Shown: positions 38,195 through 48,268, counted from the first letter of the stretch. The stretch: 64,000 bases of DNA from Halopseudomonas nanhaiensis (GCF_020025155.1 NZ_CP073751.1:1550001-1614000), one strand, 5' to 3'. Notes: generated from the sequence alone by a model not told the origin. Translations and numbers: made by a program.

Positions 38195-39480
38195 TGTTGC
38201 CCAGCAGCCTGCCCGAGTGGCTGGCCCGTCTCGAAGGGCTGCATCCTACCGAAATAGACATGGGGCTCGCGCGGGTTGCCGAGGTGGCTCGCCGCCTCGA
38301 TGTCCTCAAACCTGCCGAGCTCGTATTCACCGTAACCGGCACCAACGGCAAGGGTTCGACCTGCGCCGGTCTTGAAAGCCTGTTGCGTGCCGCAGGGCTG
38401 CGCACCGGCTTGTACACTTCGCCGCACCTGCTCCGTTACAACGAACGTGTCTGTATAGACGGCCAGCCGGTGCCCGATGCGGATCTGTGCCTGGCATTCG
38501 AAACCATCGAAGCCGCTCGCGGCGTTATTTCACTCACCTACTTCGAGTTTGCGACCCTGGCCGCGCTCTGGCTCTTCCGCCGAGCGGGGGTTGCCGCCGT
38601 CGTGCTCGAGGTCGGGCTGGGCGGAAGGCTGGATGCGGTGAATATCGTCGATGCTGATATCGCGGTGGTCACCAGCATCGGTCTGGATCACGCCGAGTAC
38701 CTGGGCGATACCCGCGACTCGGTCGGATACGAGAAAGCCGGCATCGGGCGCGCAGGCCGGCCGCTCGTTTGCGGCGAGCCCGATCTGCCAGACGGGTTCG
38801 TGCAGGAAGTTGTGCGTCGTCAGGCTCGGTTGATCTGGCGTGGACGCGATTTTCACCTCCGCGCTGATGCCGAGGGCACCAAGTTGCAGGGGGCTGACGC
38901 AGGTGGGCACGTCCGAACGCTGAGCGTGCCGGACACACCACTGCCGATCGACAACCTCGTGCTCGCCTTGCAGGCGTTCTGGCTGGCCGGCCTGGATATG
39001 CCCGACGCGGTAGCTGCTCAGGCACTGCGCGATGCATTCGTTGCCGGCCGACTGGAGCGCCGGACCATCAGCTGGCACGGTCAGCCACGCCGCCTGTTGC
39101 TCGATGTCGGGCACAATCCGCACGCCGCAGCGTTTCTGGCTCGCGCGCTACGCCGGGACCAGGTGCCGCGGCATGCAGTGTTCGGCCTGCTTGCAGACAA
39201 GGATCTCAGCGGTGTCGTGGCCGAGCTGCACGGTATCTTCGATGGCTGGGCTGTTGCGCCGCTGGCGAGTCCGCGAAGCAGGCCGGCGCGGGACCTGGTG
39301 ACGCATCTCATTGCTACCGGCGAGCGGGCCGAGGCCTGTGAATCGGTAGCCGAGGCATTGCAAACCTCGCTTGACGAGACGCCGGCCGGTACCGAAATAG
39401 TCGTGTTCGGGTCGTTTTTCTGTGTGGCTGACGCCATACTCTGGCTTTCGACCCAGACTCAGGAGCTCACCAATGGATAA
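38194..39480 (+). CDS. folC: Bifunctional folylpolyglutamate synthase / dihydrofolate synthase
   Basis: A 428-residue Mur-ligase-fold enzyme that adds glutamate to dihydropteroate and to folates. The P-loop VTGTNGKGST is near residue 48, and TSPHLLRYNERV and EVGLGGRLDAVNIV follow. LDVGHNPHAA marks the C-terminal domain. ATG shares its A with the accD stop; its 3' end overlaps the SPOR-domain gene by eight bases. Confidence 0.97.
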   Translation: MLPSSLPEWLARLEGLHPTEIDMGLARVAEVARRLDVLKPAELVFTVTGTNGKGSTCAGLESLLRAAGLRTGLYTSPHLLRYNERVCIDGQPVPDADLCLAFETIEAARGVISLTYFEFATLAALWLFRRAGVAAVVLEVGLGGRLDAVNIVDADIAVVTSIGLDHAEYLGDTRDSVGYEKAGIGRAGRPLVCGEPDLPDGFVQEVVRRQARLIWRGRDFHLRADAEGTKLQGADAGGHVRTLSVPDTPLPIDNLVLALQAFWLAGLDMPDAVAAQALRDAFVAGRLERRTISWHGQPRRLLLDVGHNPHAAAFLARALRRDQVPRHAVFGLLADKDLSGVVAELHGIFDGWAVAPLASPRSRPARDLVTHLIATGERAEACESVAEALQTSLDETPAGTEIVVFGSFFCVADAILWLSTQTQELTNG

Positions 39481-40078
39481 TGGTCTCAAGCAGCGAATCA
39501 TAGGCGCGATCGTACTGGTGATCGCGGCGGTGATTTTTCTTCCCATGCTGCTGTCCGGTCAGGACGAGACGGTCCGTGTCGAGGTCGATGCACCGGAGCC
39601 GCCGGAAATGGATCCTACGCCGATCGCGCGTGCAGCGCCGGTGGAGTTGGCCGAGCCAGAGCAGTTACCTGATATACCGCCTAGCGTGCCGACGCCCGGT
39701 CCGATTGAACCGCCGCAGCCCGGCGAGCCCGAGACCCCGCCCGAGCCGGCGGTGGCTGTTGCCCCGGCGGCCCCGCCGGTTGCGTCGCCACCTCCGCCGG
39801 CCGCACCCGAACCTGCCGCTGCGCAGGGTAACTGGGTGGTGCAGCTGGGCAGCTTTTCCAGCGCAAGCAATGCCAGTGCGCTGAGCGAGAAGTTGCGCAC
39901 GCAGGGATATAACGCCTATACCGTGCCTTCCCAGGTGAACGGAAACAGCATCACTCGCGTATTCGTTGGGCCGGTGGTCGACCGCGACGGCGCCAATCGG
40001 CTGCGCGACGAGCTGGCTCGCCGGAGCGGCAGCAAGGGAATGGTAGTGGCTTATGACGCATCGACCCGCGCGCGATAG
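39473..40078 (+). CDS. dedD: SPOR domain-containing protein (DedD-like)
   Basis: A 201-residue bitopic membrane protein. Residues 8-26 form one membrane helix (RIIGAIVLVIAAVIFLPML). A long proline/alanine/glutamate-rich periplasmic linker follows, and the C-terminal SPOR domain at about 120-195 begins NWVVQLGSFSSASNA. SPOR domains bind denuded peptidoglycan at the division septum. Position between folC and cvpA is the conserved one. AGGAG lies seven bases before ATG 39473. Confidence 0.88.
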   Translation: MDNGLKQRIIGAIVLVIAAVIFLPMLLSGQDETVRVEVDAPEPPEMDPTPIARAAPVELAEPEQLPDIPPSVPTPGPIEPPQPGEPETPPEPAVAVAPAAPPVASPPPPAAPEPAAAQGNWVVQLGSFSSASNASALSEKLRTQGYNAYTVPSQVNGNSITRVFVGPVVDRDGANRLRDELARRSGSKGMVVAYDASTRAR

Positions 40079-40115
40079 CTCGTCCGGATTGTTCCGATGC
40101 GGTATGCGGCTCTGT

Positions 40116-40121
40116 TAGAAT
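40116..40121 (+). promoter_or_regulatory. Possible -10 element (TAGAAT) upstream of cvpA
   Basis: CTGTTAGAATGACC lies 31 bases before the cvpA start, in the same form as the elements before selD and prmB. A TTGTTC at 40089 is too far away (21-base spacer) to be a normal -35. Confidence 0.3.
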
Positions 40122-40151
40122 GACCCCCTTTTTTCGACAGGGTAGCGCAGC

Positions 40152-40634
40152 GTGACATTTGCCTGGGTGGATTGGCTGATCATCGGCATCATCGCGGTAT
40201 CGGCTCTGATCAGTTTGACGCGGGGCTTCGTCAAGGAAGCACTGTCGCTGGTGACCTGGGTGGTCGCAGGCCTGGTGGCCTGGACGTTTGGCGGGGCGCT
40301 GGCCGAACTGCTCGTCGGATACATTGAGACGCCTTCGGTACGTGTCATCACAGCCTGTGCCATTCTGTTTGTGCTGACGCTGATACTTGGCGGGCTGGTC
40401 AATTACCTTATCGGGCAGCTGGTCGCGGTCACCGGGCTCACCGGGACCGATCGCTTTCTGGGCATGGTCTTCGGTGCCGCCCGCGGGGTGCTGCTGGTGG
40501 TGATCGCGGTCGGATTGCTGAGCCTTGCGCCCGTGGAGGGCGATTTGTGGTGGCGCGAGTCTGAGTTGATTCCTCATTTTCTTCTGGTGGCCGACTGGTC
40601 CAAGGGATTCATCCTTGGCATGGTCGGACGCTGA
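40152..40634 (+). CDS. cvpA: CvpA family inner-membrane protein
   Basis: A 160-residue protein with four hydrophobic helices. FAWVDWLIIGIIAVSALISL and RGFVKEALSLVTWVVAG are the CvpA signature; CvpA is needed for colicin V production and bile tolerance in enterics. The start is GTG 40152, with AGGG about eight bases before. It lies upstream of purF, as in most gammaproteobacteria. Confidence 0.93.
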   Translation: MTFAWVDWLIIGIIAVSALISLTRGFVKEALSLVTWVVAGLVAWTFGGALAELLVGYIETPSVRVITACAILFVLTLILGGLVNYLIGQLVAVTGLTGTDRFLGMVFGAARGVLLVVIAVGLLSLAPVEGDLWWRESELIPHFLLVADWSKGFILGMVGR

Positions 40635-40638
40635 TGTC

Positions 40639-40655
40639 CGCGCCGGGTCGGCGCG
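40639..40655 (+). terminator. Short hairpin between cvpA and purF
   Basis: CGCGCC-GGGTC-GGCGCG forms a 6-base stem 34 bases before purF. No T-run, so it may be an attenuating structure, not a full terminator. Confidence 0.3.
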
Positions 40656-40688
40656 AGCGTTTCAAACTTCAACGAAAGGTGTTCAGCC

Positions 40689-42194
40689 ATGTGTGGCATT
40701 GTTGGCATAGTAGGCAAAACGAACGTCAACCAGGCGCTCTATGATGCCTTGACCGTCCTGCAGCATCGCGGTCAGGACGCCGCCGGCATCGTGACCTGCG
40801 ACAGTGGACGACTGTTTCTGCGCAAGGACAACGGCCTGGTGCGCGACGTGTTCCATCAGCGCCACATGCAGCGGCTGGTCGGCAACATGGGCATCGGCCA
40901 CGTTCGCTACCCGACTGCCGGTTCGTCAAGCTCGGCCGAAGCACAGCCGTTCTATGTCAACTCGCCGTACGGCATCACGCTTGCGCACAACGGCAATCTG
41001 ACCAATGTCGAGCAATTGTCGCGCGAGATCTACGAAGCTGACCTGCGCCACGTCAACACCAATTCGGACTCCGAAGTGCTGCTCAATGTGTTCGCTCATG
41101 AGCTGGCCAGTGGAGGCAAACTGCGGCCGAATCAGGATGACATCTTCAACGCCGTGCGAGCTGTCCACAACCGCTGTCGCGGCGGCTATGCGGCCATCGC
41201 CATGGTCACCGGCTACGGCATCGTCGGCTTTCGCGACCCGAACGGCATTCGGCCTATCGTGTTTGGCAAGCGTGAAACACCCGATGGCATCGAATACATG
41301 ATCGCATCCGAAAGCGTTGCCCTCGACGTGCTCGGCTTCGAGCTGATCCGCGACCTCGAACCTGGCGAGGCGGTCTACATCACCGACGCTGGCGAGCTGC
41401 ACACGCTGCAGTGTGCGAAGAACGGTCACTATGCTCCGTGCATCTTCGAGCATGTCTATCTCGCCAGACCCGACTCGATGATCGATGGGGTGCTGGTGTA
41501 CAAGGCTCGACTGCGCATGGGCGAGAAGCTCGCCGAGAAGATTTTGCGCGACCGTCCCGATCACGGCATCGATGTGGTCATTCCCATTCCCGATACCAGC
41601 CGGACCTCTGCCGTCGAGCTGGCGAACCGGCTGGGCGTCAAGTTTCGCGAAGGGTTCGTCAAGAATCGTTATATCGGGCGTACTTTCATCATGCCCGGGC
41701 AGGCGGCGCGCAAGAAGTCGGTTCGACAGAAGCTCAACGCCATCGAGCTGGAGTTTCGCGGCAAGAACGTGCTGCTGGTCGACGATTCGATCGTGCGCGG
41801 GACCACCTGCAAGCAGATTATCCAGATGGCGCGTGAAGCCGGCGCTGCCAACGTGTACTTCTGTTCGGCTGCGCCCGCGGTACGCTATCCCAACGTGTAC
41901 GGTATCGACATGCCCAGCGCTCACGAGCTGATTGCACACGGGCGCACCACCGAGGAAGTGGCGGAACTCATCGGCGCCGACTGGTTGATCTACCAGGACC
42001 TGGACGACCTGGTCGAAGCGGTTCGCGAAGGCAATCCGAACATCACCGAATTCGATTGCTCGGTGTTCGATGGCAAGTACGTGACAGGTGACGTCAACGA
42101 AGCCTATCTGGGCAAGATCGAGCAGGCGCGCAACGATGCGGCCAAATCTACCAACAACGTAGCCAGTGCGATCATCGACCTGCACAATAACTGA
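40689..42194 (+). CDS. purF: Amidophosphoribosyltransferase
   Basis: A 501-residue enzyme catalysing the committed step of purine synthesis, forming phosphoribosylamine from PRPP and glutamine. The Ntn nucleophile is cysteine 2 (MCGIVGIVG). The PRPP-binding site [13 protein letters not shown] lies near residue 361. [20 protein letters not shown] and [20 protein letters not shown] are typical. Length matches the enteric enzyme. Confidence 0.98.
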   Translation: MCGIVGIVGKTNVNQALYDALTVLQHRGQDAAGIVTCDSGRLFLRKDNGLVRDVFHQRHMQRLVGNMGIGHVRYPTAGSSSSAEAQPFYVNSPYGITLAHNGNLTNVEQLSREIYEADLRHVNTNSDSEVLLNVFAHELASGGKLRPNQDDIFNAVRAVHNRCRGGYAAIAMVTGYGIVGFRDPNGIRPIVFGKRETPDGIEYMIASESVALDVLGFELIRDLEPGEAVYITDAGELHTLQCAKNGHYAPCIFEHVYLARPDSMIDGVLVYKARLRMGEKLAEKILRDRPDHGIDVVIPIPDTSRTSAVELANRLGVKFREGFVKNRYIGRTFIMPGQAARKKSVRQKLNAIELEFRGKNVLLVDDSIVRGTTCKQIIQMAREAGAANVYFCSAAPAVRYPNVYGIDMPSAHELIAHGRTTEEVAELIGADWLIYQDLDDLVEAVREGNPNITEFDCSVFDGKYVTGDVNEAYLGKIEQARNDAAKSTNNVASAIIDLHNN

Positions 42195-42211
42195 GCCCGG
42201 CGAAGCCGGGC
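42195..42211 (+). terminator. Hairpin between purF and metZ
   Basis: GCCCGGC-GAA-GCCGGGC begins directly after the purF stop codon: a 7-base GC stem with a three-base loop. No T-run follows, so termination may be partial. Confidence 0.5.
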
Positions 42212-42239
42212 AGCACCTGATTCTGGCGAGAGGACAGCG

Positions 42240-43451
42240 ATGAGCAACGAATGGGAAGCCGGCCGGCTGGACAGTGATCTCGACGGCGTAGCGTTCGACA
42301 CCCTGGCGGTGCGCGCAGGTCAGCATCGGGGGCCGGAAGCAGAACATGGCGAGGCGCTGTTCCTGACCTCCAGTTATGTGTTTCGTACCGCAGCTGACGC
42401 GGCGGCCTGTTTCGCTGGCGACGCGCCAGGCAACGTCTACTCGCGGTACATGAATCCGACGGTACGCACCTTCGAGCAGCGTATTGCCGCGCTTGAAGGC
42501 GCCGAGCAGGCCGTGGCAACGGCCTCCGGCATGGCGGCGATTCTGGCCACGGTCATGAGTTTATGCTCGGCTGGCGACCACATTGTCGTATCTCGCAGCG
42601 TGTTCGGCGCAACCGTGACGCTATTTGAAAAGTACTTCAAGCGCTTCGGCGTCGAGGTCGACTACGTTCCGCTGGGCGACCTGCAGGGTTGGCGATCAGC
42701 ATGCCGGGCCAATACGCGGTTGTTCTTCGTCGAATCGCCGTCCAACCCGCTCGCCGAGCTGGTCGACATTCGCGGCCTCGCGCAGGTTGCGCACGAGCAG
42801 GGCGCGCTGTTGGCGGTGGACAACTGTTTCTGCACGCCTGCGCTGCAAAAGCCTCTCGAGTTTGGCGCGGACATCATCATCCATTCCGCTACCAAGTACA
42901 TCGATGGCCAGGGCAGGGCGCTGGGTGGCGTGGTCGCCGGGCGTCGCGAGCACATGCAGGAAGTCGTCGGATTCCTGCGCACCGCCGGCCCGACCATGAG
43001 CCCGTTCAATGCCTGGGTATTCCTCAAGGGCCTTGAAACATTGCGGCTGCGCATGCAGGCCCATTGCACCAGTGCGCAGGCGCTGGCTGAATGGCTTGAG
43101 CAGCAACCGCAGGTCGAACACGTCTATTACGCCGGCTTGCCCAGCCACCCGCAGCACGAGCTCGCCCGCGCGCAGCAGAGTGCCTTCGGTGCAGTGGTCA
43201 GCTTCGAGGTACGCGGGGGGCGTGAGGAAGCCTGGCGATTCATCGATGCCACGCGGCTGCTTTCGATCACTGCCAATCTGGGCGATGCAAAATCGACCAT
43301 CACGCATCCGGCCACCACTACCCATGGACGGCTGACGCCGGAGGCGCGGTCGGCTGCGGGTATCAGGGACAACCTGATACGCGTTGCGGTGGGTCTGGAA
43401 GACGTGGCGGACATTCGAGCCGATCTGCAACGCGGGCTCGACGCGGTCTGA
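42240..43451 (+). CDS. metZ: O-succinylhomoserine sulfhydrylase
   Basis: A 403-residue PLP enzyme of the Cys/Met metabolism family that makes homocysteine directly from O-succinylhomoserine and sulfide. The PLP lysine is residue 219 in SATKYIDGQGRALGG. The start FDTLAVRAGQHRGPEAEHGEALF, split by normal spacing, and its place after purF match MetZ of Pseudomonas. A hairpin follows. Confidence 0.95.
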   Translation: MSNEWEAGRLDSDLDGVAFDTLAVRAGQHRGPEAEHGEALFLTSSYVFRTAADAAACFAGDAPGNVYSRYMNPTVRTFEQRIAALEGAEQAVATASGMAAILATVMSLCSAGDHIVVSRSVFGATVTLFEKYFKRFGVEVDYVPLGDLQGWRSACRANTRLFFVESPSNPLAELVDIRGLAQVAHEQGALLAVDNCFCTPALQKPLEFGADIIIHSATKYIDGQGRALGGVVAGRREHMQEVVGFLRTAGPTMSPFNAWVFLKGLETLRLRMQAHCTSAQALAEWLEQQPQVEHVYYAGLPSHPQHELARAQQSAFGAVVSFEVRGGREEAWRFIDATRLLSITANLGDAKSTITHPATTTHGRLTPEARSAAGIRDNLIRVAVGLEDVADIRADLQRGLDAV

Positions 43452-43459
43452 CCGGTGGG

Positions 43460-43485
43460 CCGGCACGCTGTCTGCGGCGTGCCGG
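43460..43485 (+). terminator. Terminator hairpin after metZ
   Basis: CCGGCACGC and GCGTGCCGG form a 9-base perfect stem around an 8-base loop, starting nine bases after the metZ stop. The T-tract is poor (TTGCC). Confidence 0.6.
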
Positions 43486-43641
43486 TTGCCGAACGGTTCG
43501 CATATTTGAGCATCGCGTTTGGCATCGCCGCGCATTTATCCTAGGGTACGCCTGCCGCAGGGAAGCGGGCGTTCCGAGCAGTAAGCCTCAGTAGTCACCC
43601 TTGTAGTACGGCTTCGCAACTACTCACAAGGAGTGATCCTC

Positions 43642-43923
43642 ATGAAAAAACTACTCAGTACCGTTGTTCTTGTTGCTTCTGCATGGCTCGTGGCGCCCGC
43701 GTTCGCTGAAACCACAACGCCGAACTTGTCCGTCAACATCAACACTGCCAGCGCAGCGGAGATCGCCGAGACACTTCAGGGCGTGGGCGAGGCAAAGGCG
43801 CAGGCCATCGTGTCGTATCGGGAAGAGCATGGGCAGTTCGAGTCGCCTGAAGCGCTCAGCTCGGTCAGCGGAATCGGTGCGGCGACGGTGGAAAAGAACC
43901 GCGAGCGGATTGCGGTTCAATAG
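43642..43923 (+). CDS. ComEA-like helix-hairpin-helix protein, exported
   Basis: A 93-residue protein with a signal peptide ending at residue 22 (APAFA). Two helix-hairpin-helix motifs follow: VNINTASAAEIAETLQGVG and SVSGIGAATVEKNRERI. This is the ComEA/TIGR00426 type of small DNA-binding protein, which in transformable bacteria pulls DNA across the outer membrane; in Pseudomonas its role is less clear. AAGGAG lies eight bases before ATG 43642. A bidirectional hairpin separates it from the chemoreceptor. Confidence 0.88.
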   Translation: MKKLLSTVVLVASAWLVAPAFAETTTPNLSVNINTASAAEIAETLQGVGEAKAQAIVSYREEHGQFESPEALSSVSGIGAATVEKNRERIAVQ

Positions 43924-43930
43924 CAGACAT

Positions 43931-43950
43931 CGGGCAGCAGGCGCTGCCCG
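43931..43950. terminator. Bidirectional hairpin between the ComEA-like and chemoreceptor genes
   Basis: CGGGCAGC-AGGC-GCTGCCCG is a perfect 8-base stem with a four-base loop between two convergent genes. Confidence 0.65.
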
Positions 43951-43958
43951 GTTCAGGT

Positions 43959-45401
43959 TCAGGTACGCAGCTTGCTGACCGATGCACTGAGCGTGTGCGC
44001 GAGTGTCGCGAGCTGTTCGCTGGTCGAGGCGCTACGGTGAGTTTGCTGGACGGTCTGCTCGGTCACATCGCGAATCTGCACCACGCTCTGCGTAATGGCT
44101 TCGGCGGCCTGGCTCTGCTGTTCCACTGCCGAAGCGATTTCGCTGTTCCCGGCAAGGATCTGGCTCACGGCCGAGGTGATTCTGCCCAGTGATGCACCTG
44201 CTTCTTCGATCTGTTCTACCGAATCGTGCGTCAGCTCGGCGCTGGCCTGCATGTCGCGCACCGCATCCTGCGTTCCGCCCTGCAAGGCTTCGATCATGCG
44301 GTGAATTTCGTCAGTCGACTTCTGTACCCGCTGCGCCAGCGCGCGCACCTCGTCGGCGACCACCGCAAAGCCGCGGCCGGATTCCCCTGCACGGGCGGCT
44401 TCGATAGCCGCGTTCAACGCCAGCAGGTTGGTCTGCTCGGCAATGTCTCGAATGACCCGCACCACGCCGCTGATCTCCTGGCTGTGCCCTTCGAGTTTCT
44501 GCATATGGTGGGTGCAACGCTCGATGCTGGTCGCCAGCCCGGCTATGGTGCCACTGACCTTCAACACCTGGTCGCGCCCGTGGCGCGCCAGCTGATCCGC
44601 CTGATCGGACTGGTCCCGTGATGCCGCCGTATTGCCGGCAATGTCCTGAACCGTAGCGCTCATTTCGTTCGCAGCAGCCGCCACCATATCGGTTTCGCCT
44701 TGCTGCGCAATCATGCCGTCGCGTACCTGCCCCATCAGTCTAGCCAGTTCGGAGGTGCCGCGGTCCAGGTCTTCGGCAGCATGTCGCACGGCCCCCACCA
44801 CCTCCTGCTGAGCGGATTGCATCGCGTTGAATGCCCGTGCGATCGAGCCCACCTCATCGCGAGAATCGGCTTTCGCGCGCAGGGTCAGATCGCCGGTTTC
44901 CTGAACGGCGAGCATGACATCGCGCAACGCAGTGATGTGCCGGGTGATGAACAGAATCAACAGCTGCGAGACCACCAGTACGCCGAGCATCAGAACGAAC
45001 ACCGTCACGGCGTAGAAAGGGGCCTGGGCAATCAGCAGAGCGAAGTACGGCTGATGATTCACTGCCAGCAACACGGTCTGCTCGCCGTTGCGCATGCCCC
45101 AGGCGCCGTGTACTCCGCCTGCCATTGCTGGTGGCAGTCTGTCTGCATCGATCCAGACCGGCGCAGTACCCAGCGCCGGCGGCGCTGTGCCCAGAGCGTC
45201 TGCATTCAGCCATGTCAGGTGCGGCACGGGTTGACCCGCTTCGAGCTGCGTGATCAGCGAGCCGGCCACGGCCTGACGCTCCTTGTGCAGGGTGCGTTGC
45301 TCGACCCAGAGCGCGACAAGAACCAGCAGCAGCGTACTGATGAACGTCACGCCATTGACCGCCCAGAATTTGTACTTCAACGGTAAATGCTGAAAAGCCA
45401 T
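43959..45401 (-). CDS. Methyl-accepting chemotaxis protein
   Basis: A 480-residue chemoreceptor-type protein. Membrane helices are near 13-34 and about 135-157, enclosing a small periplasmic domain of about 100 residues. A HAMP domain follows ([15 protein letters not shown]...[13 protein letters not shown]), then the MCP signalling domain, with hairpin tip [20 protein letters not shown] and [17 protein letters not shown]. There is no C-terminal CheR/CheB-binding pentapeptide. ATG 45401 follows GGAG; an in-frame TTG at 45455 is unlikely. The ligand is unknown. Confidence 0.9.
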   Translation of the reverse strand: MAFQHLPLKYKFWAVNGVTFISTLLLVLVALWVEQRTLHKERQAVAGSLITQLEAGQPVPHLTWLNADALGTAPPALGTAPVWIDADRLPPAMAGGVHGAWGMRNGEQTVLLAVNHQPYFALLIAQAPFYAVTVFVLMLGVLVVSQLLILFITRHITALRDVMLAVQETGDLTLRAKADSRDEVGSIARAFNAMQSAQQEVVGAVRHAAEDLDRGTSELARLMGQVRDGMIAQQGETDMVAAAANEMSATVQDIAGNTAASRDQSDQADQLARHGRDQVLKVSGTIAGLATSIERCTHHMQKLEGHSQEISGVVRVIRDIAEQTNLLALNAAIEAARAGESGRGFAVVADEVRALAQRVQKSTDEIHRMIEALQGGTQDAVRDMQASAELTHDSVEQIEEAGASLGRITSAVSQILAGNSEIASAVEQQSQAAEAITQSVVQIRDVTEQTVQQTHRSASTSEQLATLAHTLSASVSKLRT

Positions 45402-45590
45402 GCCTGCTCCATTCGCTGCACTCGTATCGGACGAGGGGACGCCGATGAGCGCCAATTATAAGAATCCAGTGACTGTATCGGTTGATACGGATCAATCTTG
45501 ATGGTGAAGGGACACGTTCGGTATCGCTTTCGGGGCCGGGCGCCGGCCGTTTCATCGGTTATACTGTCGCCCCGCTCAAGGAACCGCATC

Positions 45591-46745
45591 ATGACCGCAT
45601 CCCGGGCTCAGCCCCTGATGATCGCCGACAATTCCGAACTTGCCGCCTGGTGCGAACGCTGGCGGACGCTGCCGTTCATTGCGGTGGACACCGAGTTCGT
45701 GCGCACCGAGACCTTCTTTCCGATCGCCGGCCTGATTCAGGTCGGTGACGGCGAGCAAGCCTACCTGATCGATCCGCTGGCCATTACCGACTGGGCGCCG
45801 ATGGTGGCGCTTCTGGAGGATCCGCAGGTTATCAAGGTGCTGCATTCATGCAGTGAAGACCTCGAGGTGTTTCACCAGTTGTGCGGGGCGGTGCCCAAAC
45901 CGTTGTTCGATACGCAACTGGCGGCCGCCTATCTGGGTATGGACTTCTCGATGGGCTATTCACGATTGGTCAATGCTCTGCTGGGCATCGAGTTGGCCAA
46001 GGACGAGACGCGCTCGGACTGGTTGCAGCGTCCACTCAGTGAAACTCAGCTGCAATATGCCGCAGACGATGCGATACATCTCGCGGACATCTACAAGGAG
46101 CTGGCTCCGCGTATCGAGCAGGCCGGCTTCACTGCGTGGTTGTTGAGCGATACCGCCGAGCAAAGCGCGGTCGTGGGTCTCCAGCAGGATCCGGATCAAG
46201 CCTATCGTTCGATCAAACAGGCCTGGCGTCTGCGCCCGGACCAGTTGGCCGTGCTGCAGCGGTTGGCCGCCTGGCGGGAGCGCGAGTCCCGGGCTCGCAA
46301 TCAGGCGCGCAATCGGCTGCTCAGAGAGACCACGATGGTGCCACTTGCTCAGCGTCAGCCGGATAGCCTCCAGGATCTGGCGCGTATCGAGGACATGCAC
46401 CCCCGCTCGGTGCGCCAGGACGGCCAGCAGATTCTCGAGTTGATCCGGCAGGGCAAGGCGGTGCCGCAGGATCAGTGGCCGGCACGGCTGCCGGAGCCGC
46501 TTCCGGCGGACGCCAACAAGATGCTCAAGGCGCTGCGCAAGGTGGGTCAGGCGCATGCCACCCGGTTGGGCATCGCCCCGGAAATCATGTTACGCAAGAA
46601 GGTGCTCGAGGCCATGGTGAGGACCGGCTACCCTGGCGGGCCGTACCAGTTACCCGATGAACTGGTGAGCTGGCGTCGACAGCTCATGGGTGAGCAACTC
46701 CTTCAGGTCGCAAACGGAACACAGGAAGGCAACGATGTCGGTTGA
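45591..46745 (+). CDS. rnd: Ribonuclease D
   Basis: A 384-residue 3'-5' exoribonuclease taking part in tRNA 3' maturation. DEDD catalytic residues are seen in VDTEFVR, HSCSEDLEVF and YAADDAIHLADIY. One HRDC domain follows at about 205-285. ATG 45591 follows AAGGA and is preceded by a TATACT that could be a -10 element (45560). It overlaps ycgL by 11 bases. Confidence 0.94.
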   Translation: MTASRAQPLMIADNSELAAWCERWRTLPFIAVDTEFVRTETFFPIAGLIQVGDGEQAYLIDPLAITDWAPMVALLEDPQVIKVLHSCSEDLEVFHQLCGAVPKPLFDTQLAAAYLGMDFSMGYSRLVNALLGIELAKDETRSDWLQRPLSETQLQYAADDAIHLADIYKELAPRIEQAGFTAWLLSDTAEQSAVVGLQQDPDQAYRSIKQAWRLRPDQLAVLQRLAAWRERESRARNQARNRLLRETTMVPLAQRQPDSLQDLARIEDMHPRSVRQDGQQILELIRQGKAVPQDQWPARLPEPLPADANKMLKALRKVGQAHATRLGIAPEIMLRKKVLEAMVRTGYPGGPYQLPDELVSWRRQLMGEQLLQVANGTQEGNDVG

Positions 46746-47028
46746 ATGCTCAATCTATCGCAGCAAGCGCAAGCCGGGTATGTACATCTATCTACGCCGC
46801 GGAGCGGATGTCAGCGACCTGCCCGAGCCGATACAGCACATGGCCGGATTGCTGGAGCACGCCATGGACCTGGAGTTGCACGAGCACCGCAAGCTGGCCA
46901 AGGAAGACACTCATGCCGTGTTGCGCAATCTGTCGCAACAGGGCTATCACGTGCAGATGCCGCCGCAGGCTGAAGACTGGATCGTGCATCTGCCCGAAGA
47001 ACTGCTGACCCGCAACGATCCCATCTAG
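46735..47028 (+). CDS. YcgL domain-containing protein
   Basis: A 97-residue protein. ECSIYRSKRKPGMYIYL at the start and the C-terminal MPPQAEDWIVHLPEELL are typical of the YcgL family, whose function is unknown but whose genomic link with rnd is conserved in Pseudomonas and relatives. AGGAAGG lies just before ATG 46735, which sits inside rnd. It converges on the decarboxylase gene with one base between stops. Confidence 0.9.
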   Translation: MSVECSIYRSKRKPGMYIYLRRGADVSDLPEPIQHMAGLLEHAMDLELHEHRKLAKEDTHAVLRNLSQQGYHVQMPPQAEDWIVHLPEELLTRNDPI

Positions 47029-47029
47029 A

Positions 47030-48250
47030 TCAGACCAGCATCTCGATGGCTGCAGGGTGGCCGAGAAACGCGGTGGGACTTGCGCTCGGACCGTAGGCAC
47101 CTGATTGCAGGACCACCAGAAAATCGCCTGGCTCCGCGCGCGGCAGCTCGACCTTGTCCGCGAGAATATCCAGCGGCGTGCACAATGGCCCGTGGGCGCT
47201 GACCATTTCCACTGGTTGCTCGTTCAGGCGATTACCAATGACCACCGGATAATTCTTGCGAAGCACCTGGCCGAAGTTGCCGGAGTTGGCCAGATGGTGA
47301 TGCAGACCACCGTCGCACAACAGATACGTCTGGCCGCGGCTGTGTTTGCGCTCAATGACGCGACACACGTAATAGCCCGCTTCGCCGACCAGGTATCGCC
47401 CCAGCTCCATGATCAACCGCGTGTTGCCAAGCCAATGGGCATTCTCGTCGATCAGTCGCGCCAGCTGCTCGCCAACACGCGTGACGTCGAGCGGCCGGTC
47501 GGCAGGAAAATACGGAATGCCAAGTCCCCCTCCGATGTTGATCAGTTCGAACGGGTTGCCCCAGAACTGGGTGAGACGTCTGGTCAACTCAAAGGTCAGG
47601 CTCTGCGCTTCGGCGATCGCTTCCTCGCGCAGGTTCTGCGAGCCGCTGAAGATGTGCAACCCCTTCAAAACCAGCTCGTCGCTGCGCAATGTATCGAGCA
47701 GTTCGGGGACCCGCTCGGCATCGATGCCAAAGGGTCTGGCACCGCCGCCCATCTTCATACCCGACGACTTCAGCTCGAAGTCCGGATTGACCCGCAGCGC
47801 AATCTGCGCAGGACACTGCAGCCTGGATGCAATGCCTCGTATGCGCCGCAACTCATCTGCTGACTCAACGTTGATCAATACGCCATTGGCGACGGCTGCG
47901 GCGAGCTCGTCATCACCCTTGGCGGGCCCTGCGAAGCTGATGTCCGCGGCAGCGGTGCCGCTGTCCAGCGCTACGCGCAGTTCGCCAATCGACGCGACGT
48001 CCAGTCCGTCAACGCAGCTGGCCAGCAGATTGACCACGGCCGGCATCGGATTGGCCTTGATTGCGTAATGCAACTCGACGCGCTGTGGCAGGCCCGATCG
48101 AAGTGTGTCGACACGCTGCACGATCGCGGCCCGGTCGTATGCGTAAAACGGCGTTCCACCGGCGCGCAGAGCCAGTTGATCAAGCGTAAGGCCGTTTATC
48201 AGCAGTTCGGGGCCGGCATCGGTAAAACGGTCTAGCGCAGAGTGGGGCAT
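47030..48250 (-). CDS. PLP-dependent decarboxylase of the exosortase-A-associated type
   Basis: A 406-residue fold-type III PLP enzyme related to diaminopimelate and ornithine decarboxylases. The PLP lysine is residue 65 in HYAIKANP. SSGMKMGGGARPFGID, HIFSGSQN, NIGGGLGIPYFP and DGGLHHHLANSGNFGQVLR match closely my memory of the family annotated as pyridoxal-dependent decarboxylase, exosortase A system-associated. The active-site cysteine region GPLCTPLD is near residue 357. No exosortase, PEP-CTERM protein or polysaccharide gene is near. Its usual partner, an acyl-CoA ligase, lies about 5 kb upstream on the same strand. Substrate unknown. Confidence 0.85.
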   Translation of the reverse strand: MPHSALDRFTDAGPELLINGLTLDQLALRAGGTPFYAYDRAAIVQRVDTLRSGLPQRVELHYAIKANPMPAVVNLLASCVDGLDVASIGELRVALDSGTAAADISFAGPAKGDDELAAAVANGVLINVESADELRRIRGIASRLQCPAQIALRVNPDFELKSSGMKMGGGARPFGIDAERVPELLDTLRSDELVLKGLHIFSGSQNLREEAIAEAQSLTFELTRRLTQFWGNPFELINIGGGLGIPYFPADRPLDVTRVGEQLARLIDENAHWLGNTRLIMELGRYLVGEAGYYVCRVIERKHSRGQTYLLCDGGLHHHLANSGNFGQVLRKNYPVVIGNRLNEQPVEMVSAHGPLCTPLDILADKVELPRAEPGDFLVVLQSGAYGPSASPTAFLGHPAAIEMLV

Positions 48251-48268
48251 TCGGCGTCCAGGGAAGGT

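Noticed and set aside
40926-42347. A 473-residue open frame antisense to purF
   Set aside because: It is a shadow of the conserved purF gene; the product has no family features.
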